Notes: a model not told the origin generated them from the sequence alone. A stretch of 64,000 nucleotides of DNA from Azorhizobium oxalatiphilum (GCF_014635325.1 NZ_BMCT01000009.1:124001-188000), one strand, 5' to 3'; shown: positions 1-8,896, counted from the stretch's first letter. Translations and numbers: made by a program.

Positions 1-783
1 TACATCGTCGGACGCGGACAGGTCGCGATCATCGACCCCGGCCCGGATGATCCGGCGCATGTGGCGGCGCTGCTGGATGCGGTGCGGGGCGAGACCGTCA
101 CCCACATCGTCATCACCCATACCCATCGGGATCACTCTCCGGCAGCGGTTGCCATCAAGGCGGCCACCGGCGCGATTACTGTGGGGGAGGGCCCACACCG
201 TCCCTCGCGTCCCCTGCACATTGGCGAGATCAATACGCTTGATGCCTCGGGCGACATGGATTTCGTGCCCGAGATCGTGCTGGCGGACGGCGAGGCGGTG
301 ACGGGGCCGGGCTGGACGCTGGAAGCCGTTGCCACCCCAGGGCATACCGCCAACCATTTCGCCTTCGCCCTGCCGGAAGATGACCTGCTCTTCTCCGGCG
401 ATCATGTGATGGCTTGGGCCACCACCATTGTCGCGCCGCCGGACGGGGCGATGGGCGATTATGTGCGCTCGCTCAAGAAGCTCGCAGCCCGTTCCGAGCC
501 GCTCTATCTGCCCGGCCATGGCGGACCGGTGCAGGATGCGCCAGCGCTGGTGCGCGGCTATCTCGACCACCGCCGCGCGCGAGAAACCGCTATCCTGCGC
601 GGCCTTGAGCGCAACACCACCGTGGCCGACCTCGTGCGCGGCATCTATATCGGCCTCGATCCGCGCCTCGTGGGGGCGGCCTCGCTCACCGTGCTCGCCC
701 ATCTGGAGGACATGGTGGAGAAAAAGCTGGTGCGCACCGAGGGGCCGCCGTCCATCGACGGCGTGTTCACGCTGGTGAAGTAG
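1..783 (+). CDS. Metallo-beta-lactamase fold hydrolase, 5' end outside window
   Basis: The reading frame is open from base 1, so the true start lies upstream; 260 codons are present. Near the start is a zinc-binding motif THTHRDHS (HxHxDH). It is followed by further fold motifs TPGHTANH, FSGDHVM and LPGHGGP, which supply the remaining metal ligands. The last 70 residues or so look like the winged-helix tail seen in LACTB2-like hydrolases. These enzymes use two metal ions to hydrolyse ester, thioester or nucleic-acid bonds, and the substrate here cannot be read from the sequence. The gene stands 55 bases before an SRAP peptidase gene on the same strand. Family call is firm; specific function is not. 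Confidence 0.85.
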   Translation, partial: YIVGRGQVAIIDPGPDDPAHVAALLDAVRGETVTHIVITHTHRDHSPAAVAIKAATGAITVGEGPHRPSRPLHIGEINTLDASGDMDFVPEIVLADGEAVTGPGWTLEAVATPGHTANHFAFALPEDDLLFSGDHVMAWATTIVAPPDGAMGDYVRSLKKLAARSEPLYLPGHGGPVQDAPALVRGYLDHRRARETAILRGLERNTTVADLVRGIYIGLDPRLVGAASLTVLAHLEDMVEKKLVRTEGPPSIDGVFTLVK

Positions 784-838
784 GCGGCAGCAAAGCCTTC
801 GCCTTGGCCTTTGCGCCGGGGCGGGCTATCAGCATTGC

Positions 839-1549
839 ATGTGCGGTCGCTTTGCCCAGAAGGATTCCCCGCGCGCCTATACGGCGTATTTCAGCCTCGA
901 TCCCGAGGCGCCGACGCCCAATGCGGCGGCGCGCTTCAACGTGGCTCCCACGCAGTCGGCCCTCGTCGTCCGCTTCAACCCGCAGGAGAAGCGGCCCGAA
1001 CTTTCGCTGCTGCGCTGGGGACTGGTGCCTTCCTTCGCCAAGGATACCAGCCGGGCGGGCTCGCTCATCAATGCCCGCTCCGAGAGCGTGGCCGAGAAGG
1101 CGTCGTTCAAGGCCGCATGGGAGAAGCCGCGCCGCTGCATCATCCCGGCGGACGCCTTCTATGAATGGCGCAAGGAGGGCAGTGCCCGCCAGCCCTTCGC
1201 CATTGCGCTGAAGAGCGGGGCGCCCATTGGATTTGCCGGCCTGTGGGAGGGGTGGAAGGATCCGGCCTCTGGCGAATGGCTGCGTACCTTCACTATCCTG
1301 ACCTGCCCGGCCAATCCGCTGCTGGCACACCTGCATGAACGTATGCCGGTGATCCTGCGGCAGGACGACATGGCCCGCTTTCTGACCGCATCCGACCCTG
1401 CCGATCTCATGCAGACCTATCCGCAGGACGAGATGACGCTGTGGCCGGTCTCGTCGCGTGTGAATGGCGTAGCCCATGACGACGCTGCGTTGCTGGAGCG
1501 GGTGTACCCGCCCCCCGCCGCGCCGGAGGCACAAGCCTCTCTGTTCTGA
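839..1549 (+). CDS. SOS response-associated peptidase (SRAP, HMCES/YedK family)
   Basis: The protein is 236 residues, the usual family length. It begins MCGRFA, which fixes the start because Cys2 must be exposed after methionine removal. In this family Cys2 makes a thiazolidine cross-link to abasic sites in single-stranded DNA, shielding them during replication. Other family signatures are visible: NARSES near residue 80, FYEWRK near 105 with the catalytic glutamate, and HERMPVIL near 168 with the conserved histidine. It is a stand-alone gene with no visible LexA box; the downstream gene is convergent, 8 bases away. Confidence 0.93.
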   Translation: MCGRFAQKDSPRAYTAYFSLDPEAPTPNAAARFNVAPTQSALVVRFNPQEKRPELSLLRWGLVPSFAKDTSRAGSLINARSESVAEKASFKAAWEKPRRCIIPADAFYEWRKEGSARQPFAIALKSGAPIGFAGLWEGWKDPASGEWLRTFTILTCPANPLLAHLHERMPVILRQDDMARFLTASDPADLMQTYPQDEMTLWPVSSRVNGVAHDDAALLERVYPPPAAPEAQASLF

Positions 1550-1557
1550 TCATCGGA

Positions 1558-1926
1558 TCAGGAGAGGTTGGCAAAATCTTCCATCTCGTAGAGCGGACGG
1601 ATTTCCAGCTCGCTCGGGCCGGGCATGGGGTTGGGGCAGCGCTTCGCCCAGGCGATGGCTTCCTCCATGTCCTTGACCTGCCAGAGCCAGAAGCCGGCCA
1701 CCAGTTCCGAGGTGGCGGCGAACGGGCCATCGCGCACCGTGCGGCTGGCATCATCGAAGGCGATGCGCTTGCCCTGCGAGGTGGGCTTCAGCCCCTCGCC
1801 GGTGACGAGGATGCCGGCCTCGGCCAGTTGCTGATTGAACTTGCCCATGGCCTCCAGCAGTTCGGCCGTGGGCATGTTGCCGGTCTCGCTGTCGGTGGTC
1901 GCCTTCACCAGAACCATCACACGCAT
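1558..1926 (-). CDS. YciI-related (DGPF domain) protein
   Basis: This 122-residue protein begins MRVMVLVKA and carries the conserved DGPF tetrad near residue 67, followed by a VAGFWLW stretch, which defines the YCII-related DGPF family. The fold is a small ferredoxin-like alpha/beta barrel that usually dimerises. Members often sit beside ECF sigma factors, but none is adjacent here. The biochemical role of the family is unsettled, so no reaction is assigned. It converges on the SRAP gene, with 8 bases between stops, and lies about 100 bases downstream of a minus-strand secreted protein gene. Confidence 0.85.
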   Translation of the reverse strand: MRVMVLVKATTDSETGNMPTAELLEAMGKFNQQLAEAGILVTGEGLKPTSQGKRIAFDDASRTVRDGPFAATSELVAGFWLWQVKDMEEAIAWAKRCPNPMPGPSELEIRPLYEMEDFANLS

Positions 1927-2031
1927 GGGGTCTCTCCCGTTGTTCGGGGCCGGAGCACGTTCGGCTCCAACTGGCCCGTCTCCTCAAGGACGGCCGGCCG
2001 TGCGGGTTTCCGACTGCGGGACCCGCAAAAA

Positions 2032-2652
2032 TCAGCGGGCGGGTTTTCCGGCGCGGGCGTTCATCTTGTCGATATAGGCTTTGCTGGCCTGTTCCAGCGC
2101 CGGGGTCGCCTCGACCGTGCAGGCGGGCGTAGGTTCCGGGCCGCAGCGTTTCGCCAGCAGGGCTTCGCAAGTGGGCGCCGGATCGTTGCCGCACACGCTC
2201 TCGCGGATGGAGTCGAAGCGGCTCGACACATAGGGCTTGCGGCCCTTCTCCACGAAGCACTCATCGCCCACCTGATCGTCCCCCACGTGCAGGGAGATGA
2301 CCGTGCGGGGCTTGCGGCTACCCGAGCCGGGCTCGGGTTTTTCCAGCGTGCGGACGAAGGCGATGCGCTGCGGCTTGTCCGCTGAGGTGGCCGGCGGAAT
2401 CTCGATCTCCACCCGGTCGGTCTCGGCAGCGACGAGTGCCGGGCCGGTCAGCGGCACCGTCAGGTCGTTCCAGCCGGTTTCGGTGAAGACGATGGTGCTG
2501 ATCGTCGCGCCCTTGGCGTCGATATAATAGGCGGGATCGATGGCGCATTTCAGCGCGCGGTCGGAGAGGTCCGCCAGCAGCGCACCGGCCTGGGTGCCGG
2601 AGGCGGATACGAGAATACCGAGGAGGCCGACAACAGCAGAGGACAGACGCAC
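2032..2652 (-). CDS. Hypothetical secreted protein
   Basis: The 206-residue product starts with a short hydrophobic segment (VVGLLGILVSASGTQA), a plausible Sec signal peptide cleaved near residue 23. The mature part has several cysteines, including a pair around a CGNDPAPTCEALLAKRCG-like segment near residue 160, suggesting periplasmic disulfides. I recognise no domain. A beta-rich central part (residues 50-130) has no transmembrane segment. It lies 47 bases downstream of the DUF1499 gene on the same strand, so the two may be co-transcribed. Function unknown. Confidence 0.7.
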   Translation of the reverse strand: MRLSSAVVGLLGILVSASGTQAGALLADLSDRALKCAIDPAYYIDAKGATISTIVFTETGWNDLTVPLTGPALVAAETDRVEIEIPPATSADKPQRIAFVRTLEKPEPGSGSRKPRTVISLHVGDDQVGDECFVEKGRKPYVSSRFDSIRESVCGNDPAPTCEALLAKRCGPEPTPACTVEATPALEQASKAYIDKMNARAGKPAR

Positions 2653-2699
2653 GGTTCAAGCTCCGGACAGGAACGCGGGACGCGACGCGCGGGGCCTGC

Positions 2700-3482
2700 T
2701 CAGTGCTTGCGCCGCTCCGCCGCTAGGTCGGCCATCAGGCTTGTGATGCGCATGGCATTCTCGCCCAGATCGTGAATGCCATAGCGCGAGCTTGACCGTA
2801 CGTCCACGCGCGAGCCGCCCTTGGGGGTGGCGCGCACACGGATCACCACGTCGTTGCGGAAGCCCAGCAGCGGCGTCGGGGCCACGGCCTCGATCTGGCC
2901 GTCGCGCAGGCCGCCGCGCGGGGGAATGGCGTCCAGCACCCGCCACTTGCGCTTCTGCACCAGCGCGAGGACGGCGTTGAAGGCTTCGTCCGGGGTGGCG
3001 TCGAGATCCACCGGCTTGATGCCGGGATAGGCTTCGCGCTGGAGCGCGGCGGCGCTCTCGCCGGGATAGGTGGTGGGATTGGCGGTGCGCGGCCGGGCGA
3101 TGCCAAGCGCGCGGAAATGCGGCGGGTCGACGGCGTCGGTGGAGATGTCGGTGAGCGGTGGGAGCATGGCGCCGCGCGCCAGCACGGCGGCGGGGCCGGC
3201 GACGACGCCCACGGCAATCGCGAGCGCACCGATGGACCGTCCCATGCCGCGCCAGCCGCTCTCCCAGACGCTAACGCAGGCACACACGGCCAGCACGGCG
3301 CCAAGGACGGCAAGGCCAAGGCCTGCGCCGAGCGTCACCAAGGCGGGGCGGAAGTCGAGCGCGCCGAAACGATAGAGGGCGGCGGCGAGAATGATGACGG
3401 GCACCGAGAACAGCGCCAGCCGGAAGCTCCAGCGCGCCATTCGCGATTCCCGCTCTTCCACATAGAGCCGCCGCTTGATCAT
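2700..3482 (-). CDS. DUF1499 domain-containing membrane protein
   Basis: The 260-residue product has a basic N-terminus and three hydrophobic stretches within residues 15-110 (around RLALFSVPVIILAAALYR and LAVLGAVLAVCACVSVW). The rest is soluble and matches DUF1499, with NPTTYPGE and an ending rich in ITSLMADLAAERR. The frame stays open upstream, but that part is out-of-frame shadow of the HAD gene. ATG at 3482 is chosen because the charged stretch before the first membrane segment looks family-like; ATG at 3440 is the alternative. Function unknown. It lies 91 bases downstream of the HAD gene on the same strand. Confidence 0.82.
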   Translation of the reverse strand: MIKRRLYVEERESRMARWSFRLALFSVPVIILAAALYRFGALDFRPALVTLGAGLGLAVLGAVLAVCACVSVWESGWRGMGRSIGALAIAVGVVAGPAAVLARGAMLPPLTDISTDAVDPPHFRALGIARPRTANPTTYPGESAAALQREAYPGIKPVDLDATPDEAFNAVLALVQKRKWRVLDAIPPRGGLRDGQIEAVAPTPLLGFRNDVVIRVRATPKGGSRVDVRSSSRYGIHDLGENAMRITSLMADLAAERRKH

Positions 3483-3573
3483 GCCGGACCTTGCATTGAG
3501 ACAGCGGCCCGGGGCCGCCGCAATTCCACCGCCCCTGATTAAAGCAAGCCGTGGCTCAGAAAAAGGGGAGCAC

Positions 3574-4290
3574 TTACGCCGGCATCGCCGCGCCGGCCAG
3601 CCGGCGGGGCAGATCGTCGATGCTGTCCACCACCATGTCCGCCACATCCAGCAGGGGCTCGACCGGGGCGGGCCCGGTGCGCACGAGGATGAAGCGGGCA
3701 CCGGCGGCCTTTGCGGCGGCATAGTCGTGGGTGCTGTCGCCGATCACCGCCATGCTGTCCGGCGGCACGTTCAGCGCTTCCGCCGCCGCCGTAATCATGC
3801 CGGGGCCGGGCTTGGAGCCGAAGCCGGAATCATAACCGTGGATGAGGTCGAGATAGGGCATGAGGCCGAGCGCTTCGGCCTGCAGGCGTGAATTGGCCTC
3901 GGCATCATTGGTGACTATGCCGAGCTTCAGGCCCTGCCCGTGGAAATGGGCCAGCACATCCTGTGGCCGCCCCAGCGGGGTGAGCGCGCGCAGGCCCTCG
4001 CGTGAGAACAGGCGGTCGATCTCGGAGAAGAAGGCATCGGTGGCGTCGCGCCCCAGGCAGTGCGCCCATTGCGGGCCGTAATGAGCGGAGGATCCGGCCA
4101 CCAGTGGCGAGGACGGCAGGAAACGCTGCTCGTCGGGGAGATATTCGCTCACCTCCTCCAGCCGGCGCAGGGCTTGTGGATCGTCGCCGGCCAGCTCGCG
4201 CATCACCTCGCCGGCCGCCGGCCCCCAGGTGCGGTCGAAATGGATGAGGGTGCCGTCCTTGTCGAACAGCAACGCTTTCAGGCCGTTCAT
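3574..4290 (-). CDS. HAD-family hydrolase (phosphoglycolate phosphatase-like)
   Basis: The 238-residue protein shows all four HAD motifs: FDKDGTL near residue 9 with the nucleophile and acid aspartates, VTND for motif II, the lysine in GSKPGPGM, and VIGDSTHDYAAAKAAG for motif IV. A helical cap between motifs I and II places it in subclass IA, where phosphoglycolate phosphatases and beta-phosphoglucomutases lie. No ribulose bisphosphate pathway genes are nearby, so the substrate is open. The frame runs far upstream, but the FDKDGTL spacing and a purine-rich sequence just before 4290 support this start. Confidence 0.9.
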   Translation of the reverse strand: MNGLKALLFDKDGTLIHFDRTWGPAAGEVMRELAGDDPQALRRLEEVSEYLPDEQRFLPSSPLVAGSSAHYGPQWAHCLGRDATDAFFSEIDRLFSREGLRALTPLGRPQDVLAHFHGQGLKLGIVTNDAEANSRLQAEALGLMPYLDLIHGYDSGFGSKPGPGMITAAAEALNVPPDSMAVIGDSTHDYAAAKAAGARFILVRTGPAPVEPLLDVADMVVDSIDDLPRRLAGAAMPA

Positions 4291-4407
4291 CCCTGCCTCT
4301 TGCTGGTCCCGTGGGTACGGTCGGACGGACGCGCGGTACGGGGTTGGGGGTGGTAGCGGAGCGTGCGGTGACGCAACGGGGTCTTCTCCCTTAGTATCAC
4401 GCCCGAC

Positions 4408-5655
4408 ATGATCGAACGACGCTTTGCCTCCTCCCCCCTCCTGGCCCGCAGCATGGCTGTCCTGCTGCTCGGTGCCTGTGGCTTCTCCGGTGCGCAGGCC
4501 GCGCCTGACGCCGCGCCAGGCTCGCTTTATTCGGCCACGCCGCGCATGCGGGGGGAACCGGCACGTCCCGCCACGGCGCAGGCGACCGCCCCCCGGACGG
4601 CAGCCGCCCGTGCGGTGCCGTTTCCCTTGCCGCGTCCACCCGACCTTGGCGAAGAGGAGACGGATCAGGCCGCCGTGGAGGAGGGGAGCGAAGGCGGTTC
4701 TGGGGCGCCGGCGGCGCCTCTGCCCAATCCCCCCTCCATCTACACGCCCCAGCAGCCCTATCCGGAGGGCGGCACGACCACACGCACCTTCTCGCCGCCG
4801 CCGCCCATACAGGACATTCCCCATTCCGCCGCCGCCAATGAGGCGCCGCGCGGCAGGCTGCCGGCGGCGTGCGCGGCACTGGTACAGCGAAGGCAGATGA
4901 TCGCCGCGCCGGCACCGCCCGTGGCTGCACGGCCGGGCTGCTCCCTGCCGAGCCCGGTGCAGCTCTCCGGTGTGCGGCTGGATGACGGCACCACCGTCAC
5001 GCTCTCGCCCGCCGCCATCCTGCGCTGCGACGCGGCGGCGGCGATCACGCAGTGGGTGCGGGAAGATCTGTCCCGTGCGGCGCAGGATCTGGGCAGTCCG
5101 CTCGATACGGTGCGGGTGGCTGCCTCCTATGACTGTCGCCCCCGCAATCGCGTGGCCGGCGCCAAGATGAGCGACCATGGGCAAGGCATCGCCATGGACG
5201 TGGGCGGCGTGGTCCTGCAGGACAAACGCGTCTTCGCGGTGAAGGACAATGGCCTGCCCATGGCGCTTCAGGCGTCCATGAAGGCGTCCATGTGCGCGCG
5301 CTTCACCACGGTGCTCGGTCCGGGCTCCGACGGTTATCACGAGGACCACGTGCATGTGGATCTCGCGCAGCGCTATCTGAATATCCGGCTGTGTCGCTGG
5401 GAGATCCGGCCGACAGCCATTGTCGCCAATGCGCCGGCCGCCGGTACCCCAGCTTCCGTTCCGGCTGCTACTCCGCTTGTTCCGGCGGCCGAGCCGGTGG
5501 CCGCGCCATCCCCCGCAGCCGCTCCCCTGTTTCCGTTCTTCGCGCCGGCCCCGGCTCAGGCTGCCGAGGAGGAGGGAGAACTGGTGGAGATGGCGGTGGT
5601 GCCGCTGCCCCTTCCGCGCCCGGCCATCCCGGCCCGGTCGCGTTCCGGGGGGTAG
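4408..5655 (+). CDS. Extensin-like C-terminal domain protein, exported
   Basis: The 415-residue product has a signal sequence ending LLLGACGFSGAQA; the LGAC could serve as a weak lipobox. Residues 30-165 are proline- and alanine-rich and low in complexity. The folded part (about 170-335) matches the extensin-like C-terminal family, which resembles M15 zinc peptidases. SDHGQGIAMDVGG supplies a histidine and an aspartate, and EDHVHVDL the second histidine group. This suggests a peptidoglycan-related role, not shown. The tail after 345 is again proline-rich. It is divergent from the HAD gene and converges on an L,D-transpeptidase gene. Confidence 0.85.
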   Translation: MIERRFASSPLLARSMAVLLLGACGFSGAQAAPDAAPGSLYSATPRMRGEPARPATAQATAPRTAAARAVPFPLPRPPDLGEEETDQAAVEEGSEGGSGAPAAPLPNPPSIYTPQQPYPEGGTTTRTFSPPPPIQDIPHSAAANEAPRGRLPAACAALVQRRQMIAAPAPPVAARPGCSLPSPVQLSGVRLDDGTTVTLSPAAILRCDAAAAITQWVREDLSRAAQDLGSPLDTVRVAASYDCRPRNRVAGAKMSDHGQGIAMDVGGVVLQDKRVFAVKDNGLPMALQASMKASMCARFTTVLGPGSDGYHEDHVHVDLAQRYLNIRLCRWEIRPTAIVANAPAAGTPASVPAATPLVPAAEPVAAPSPAAAPLFPFFAPAPAQAAEEEGELVEMAVVPLPLPRPAIPARSRSGG

Positions 5656-5703
5656 GCGCGGGGAGGGGCGCCTCGGCCGCGTGACTGGGCGGGATGGTGC
5701 ACA

Positions 5704-5743
5704 AGCGAAAAGGGCGCGGCCGAAGCCGCGCCCTTTCGCTTTT
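5704..5743. terminator. Bidirectional rho-independent terminator
   Basis: A 10-bp GC-rich stem (5711-5720 pairing with 5725-5734) closes a CGAA tetraloop, extended by A/T pairs on both sides (AAA on the left, TTT on the right). It lies between the convergent extensin-like and L,D-transpeptidase genes, so it can stop transcription from either side. Confidence 0.85.
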
Positions 5744-5764
5744 CCAGATGATTGCGTCGGAGGC

Positions 5765-6367
5765 TCAGAGCACCACGACGTTCGAGCCGACCGGCACGCG
5801 GTTGAAGAGGTCGATGGCGTCCTCGTTCAGCATGCGGATGCAGCCGGAGGAGATGGCCTGACCCAGCAGTTCCGGCTGGTTGGTGCCGTGAATGCGGAAC
5901 AGCGTGTCCTTGTTGCCCTGATAGAGATACAGCGCGCGAGCACCCATGGGGTTCTGCGGGCCGGGGCCGACGAAGCTCGGCAGGCCGGCGATGCGCTGGT
6001 GGATTTCGGGAGTGGGGGTCCAGCTCGGCCATTCCGCCTTGCGACCCACCTTCGCCTCGCCACGGAAGGCCAGGCTCTCTTCGCCCACCGTCACGCCGTA
6101 GCGGATGGCGGTGCCGTCGCCCTGCACGAAATACAGCAGGCGCTTGTCGGTATCGACCACGACCGTGCCGGGCTTTTCCTTGCCGGTGTAGCTGACGATC
6201 TGACGGGCGAACTCACCTTCCGGCTTCACCTTGGGATAGGGAGCGTTGGCAAGGAGCTGCTTGTCGCGCGGCTTCAGCGCGGCCTCGGAAGTCGGTTGGA
6301 TCTGGTTGGTCTGACAGCCCGCCAACATGATACCCGTCAAAACAACCGCAATCGCCCGCGCCCGCAT
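5765..6367 (-). CDS. L,D-transpeptidase (YkuD) lipoprotein
   Basis: The 200-residue product starts with a lipoprotein signal peptide ending in lipobox LAGC (Cys18). The C-terminal half is a YkuD catalytic domain: HGTNQPELLG supplies the conserved histidine and SSGCIRM the catalytic cysteine near residue 178. Such enzymes form 3-3 cross-links in peptidoglycan or attach lipoproteins to it, in the periplasm. Length is normal for a single-domain enzyme. Its leader contains a short perfect palindrome at 6393-6409. The neighbouring extensin-like protein, also envelope-related, converges on it. Confidence 0.93.
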   Translation of the reverse strand: MRARAIAVVLTGIMLAGCQTNQIQPTSEAALKPRDKQLLANAPYPKVKPEGEFARQIVSYTGKEKPGTVVVDTDKRLLYFVQGDGTAIRYGVTVGEESLAFRGEAKVGRKAEWPSWTPTPEIHQRIAGLPSFVGPGPQNPMGARALYLYQGNKDTLFRIHGTNQPELLGQAISSGCIRMLNEDAIDLFNRVPVGSNVVVL

Positions 6368-6687
6368 GGCCGCCTCATTTCTTGCACGAAAAGGTCTCGA
6401 ATCGAGACCGTCAGAACCTGAATTAACCCAACCCCCATGTGCCTAGAAGGGGCCACTTTGTGCCCCGGTGCACTGCCGCAATTCCTGTTGCAAAAATGCC
6501 GCAGGTTCTCACCTATCGGCAGGCATTAACCCGCCGTTGCAAGGCCGGCGCGATGCTGTCTACGTAAGACCATGGACATGACGCGCGGTCTGCAAAGTTT
6601 CGACGCAGTTGGCCACCATCTCTTTACGGGTGCTGACGAAAGCGTCGTTACCCGAAACCGACGGCGCGCTGGAAAGGAGAAGGTAAA
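6368..6687. promoter_or_regulatory. Divergent intergenic region with GANTC palindrome
   Basis: This 320-base gap separates the divergently read L,D-transpeptidase gene and a small plus-strand gene. It holds a perfect palindrome at 6393-6409 (GGTCTCG-AAT-CGAGACC), whose centre contains GAATC, a CcrM-type methylation site. It also holds two TTAACC motifs, near 6423 and 6527, that resemble CtrA half-sites. No longer ORF with coding character was seen. Regulatory roles are inferred. Confidence 0.4.
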
Positions 6688-6894
6688 ATGTCCTCGAACA
6701 CGGTCCTGGAGCAGCAAGCTCGCTTGGAGGCCGAACATAAGCACTATGCCGGCCAGAGCGCCCAATGGCGTGAGATCGGGATCAACGCTGTTGCCGCTGC
6801 AGCACAGTATTCCCCCGCTCGCGACGACAAGGAAAAGGCGACGCAGGAGCGCAAGGTCGTAACCCTGCGCGACATCGACTTCCTCGCGGCCTGA
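6688..6894 (+). CDS. Small hypothetical protein
   Basis: The 68-residue protein starts at an ATG preceded by a strong ribosome site (GGAAAGGAGAAGG), which is the main reason for calling it real. It is soluble, helical and rich in alanine, glutamate and glutamine (QARLEAEHKHYAGQSAQW), with no signal or membrane segment. I recognise no family. It is isolated, between the divergent L,D-transpeptidase gene and the CorA-type gene. Function unknown. Confidence 0.6.
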   Translation: MSSNTVLEQQARLEAEHKHYAGQSAQWREIGINAVAAAAQYSPARDDKEKATQERKVVTLRDIDFLAA

Positions 6895-7132
6895 TCCGGT
6901 CTCGATCGATCTGACGCGGCGCCCCCTCAGGCTAGGCAACGCGTGAACATCACCGCCCGCCGGATCAAGGCGGGCCGTGGCGATGCGCAGGCATCTGCGG
7001 CCTTCGAGAGCGATAAGCCCAAGGCGCGAAGGTGACGGCTGTCATGCGCCGTCCGGCGGGTTTGCCGAGATGCGCGGCTTCGTGCTTGCCTGCGTGTCAC
7101 GAAATCGGACGCCCTCTGGAGAGTTGCGCGCC

Positions 7133-8110
7133 ATGCTGGTTGCCTATTGCCCGCGCGGCGGCGCGTTGAAAGCCGTTCCAGTATCGCCCGATGGCGAAGT
7201 CCCCGAAGGAACGGTCTGGCTCGACCTGTCTGTCCCCGCCAATAGCGAGGACAAAGTGGTGGAGCGTGCGGTCGGCGTCGAAATCCCCACGCGCGAGGAA
7301 ATGGCGGAGATCGAAGCGTCCTCCCGGCTCTATGTGGAGCAGGGCGCCCGTTACATGACACTCACCGTGCTCTGCGGCAGCCAGACGGAGACACCCGAAC
7401 TTGCGCCCGTCACCTTCATTCTCACCGACAAGGCGCTGGTGACGGTGCGTTATGCCGAACCGCGCGCCTTCGGTGTTCTGGCTGAACGCCTGGCGCGCTC
7501 CTGCCCGACGACGCTCACCGGCGAAACCATCATGGTGGAATTGCTCGACACCATCGTCGACCGCATCGCCGACGTGCTGGAGCAATGCGGTGCCGGCATC
7601 GACCGCCTGTCCCGCCGTACCTTCGAGACACGCAGCAAGAGCGGCAATGCCAATCAGGTCTATCGCGCGATCCTGACCCAGCTCGGCCGCAAGGAGCGCC
7701 TGACCTCCCACGCCCGTGAGAGCCTCTCCTCGCTCGCCCGTTTCCTGGCCTTCCTTGGGGCGGATGTGGAGGCGCGGCCCATCGGCGCCGCGGGCCGCAG
7801 CGCCATCAAGAGCATGAACCGTGACGTGTCGGGTCTGTCCGACTATGCGGCCTTCCTCGTCAACAAGTTGCAATTCCTGCTGGATGCCACCATCGGGATG
7901 GTCGGTCTTGAGCAGAACAACATCATCAAGATCTTCGCGGTGCTGTCCGTCGTGCTCATGCCGCCGACGCTGATCGCATCCATCTACGGCATGAACTTCC
8001 AGCACATGCCGGAGCTGGCCTATACCTACGGCTATCCGCTGGCGCTGTGCGCCATGGTGGTATCGGGGATCCTGCCCTATCTGTTCTTCAAATGGCGTCG
8101 CTGGCTCTGA
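7133..8110 (+). CDS. CorA-family magnesium/divalent cation transporter
   Basis: The 325-residue protein has a cytoplasmic N-terminal domain (about 1-260) and two C-terminal transmembrane helices. The signature YGMNF lies at the end of the first helix (VLMPPTLIASIYGMNFQ), the pore motif of CorA/MRS2 channels, which import Mg2+ as pentamers. The protein ends in KWRRWL, a basic inside anchor. ATG 7133 is preferred over the longer open frame because GGAGAG lies about 9 bases upstream and the extension has no family look. It could carry Mg2+, Co2+ or Ni2+. Confidence 0.9.
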   Translation: MLVAYCPRGGALKAVPVSPDGEVPEGTVWLDLSVPANSEDKVVERAVGVEIPTREEMAEIEASSRLYVEQGARYMTLTVLCGSQTETPELAPVTFILTDKALVTVRYAEPRAFGVLAERLARSCPTTLTGETIMVELLDTIVDRIADVLEQCGAGIDRLSRRTFETRSKSGNANQVYRAILTQLGRKERLTSHARESLSSLARFLAFLGADVEARPIGAAGRSAIKSMNRDVSGLSDYAAFLVNKLQFLLDATIGMVGLEQNNIIKIFAVLSVVLMPPTLIASIYGMNFQHMPELAYTYGYPLALCAMVVSGILPYLFFKWRRWL

Positions 8111-8146
8111 GGTCGGCAATGCCCGCCTGAGGGCTGGTGCCGGCGG

Positions 8147-8896
8147 TCAGACGTGCTGCCCGCCATTGATGTGGATCTCCGCGCCGTTCAGGTAGGAGGA
8201 GGTCTCCGTGCACAGCACATAGATGATCTTGGCCACCTCATCCGGCGTGCCCAGCCGGCGCATGGGGATCTGCGCCACGATCTTGTCGGTGCCCGGCGAA
8301 AGAATAGCGGTATCGATCTCGCCCGGTGCGATGGCATTCACGCGCACGCCCAGAGGTCCGAAGTCCGCCGCCATCTCGCGGGTCAGAGCGGCAAGGGCCG
8401 CCTTGGAGGTGGCATAGGCCGCGCCCGCGAAGGGGTGTACGCGCGAGCCGGCGATGGAGGTGACGTTCACCACCGACCCCTGCGCCTTTTTCAGTTCTTC
8501 GATGAGCCCGCGCGCAAGCATGATGGGCGCCAGGAAATTCACCTGAAACACCTGTGCCCAGGTGGCATGCTGTGTATCGAGCGTGCCGAGGCGGGAGCCG
8601 TTCTCGCCCTTGGGCGAGATGCCGGCGTTGTTGACCAGTGCGTGCAACTCGCCATCCGGCAGTCGGCGCTTGATCTCCTCCACCGCCCTCAGCGTGTCCT
8701 CCGGATCGCCGAGGTCCACCTGAATGTGGTCCTCCGGCCCGCCGGCCCAGGGGCATTGCTCCGGGAAGGGATGGCGCGAGCAGGTGATCACCCGCCAGCC
8801 GGCGCTGGAGAAGCGCTTCACCGCCGCGTGGCCGATGCCGCGCGAGGCACCCGTCAGCAGCATGATGCGCGGCGGTTGGTTGGTGGCGGCGACCAT
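8147..8896 (-). CDS. SDR-family NAD(P)-dependent oxidoreductase
   Basis: The 249-residue protein shows a Rossmann nucleotide-binding motif TGASRGIGHAA near residue 14, the NNAG motif (LVNNAGIS), catalytic serine in NVTSIAGS, and the YxxxK pair in YATSKAALAAL. It ends with the classical INGGQHV tail. This is a classical short-chain dehydrogenase. Its substrate cannot be told from the sequence and there is no pathway context. Start 8896 (MVAATNQPP) is chosen over 8932 because it sits closer to the Rossmann fold and has a GAGG upstream. Confidence 0.88.
   Translation of the reverse strand: MVAATNQPPRIMLLTGASRGIGHAAVKRFSSAGWRVITCSRHPFPEQCPWAGGPEDHIQVDLGDPEDTLRAVEEIKRRLPDGELHALVNNAGISPKGENGSRLGTLDTQHATWAQVFQVNFLAPIMLARGLIEELKKAQGSVVNVTSIAGSRVHPFAGAAYATSKAALAALTREMAADFGPLGVRVNAIAPGEIDTAILSPGTDKIVAQIPMRRLGTPDEVAKIIYVLCTETSSYLNGAEIHINGGQHV

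Noticed and set aside
6526-6939. 137-codon minus-strand frame with a hydrophobic segment
   Set aside because: It overlaps the small plus-strand gene at 6688 that has a good ribosome site; composition is not coding-like.
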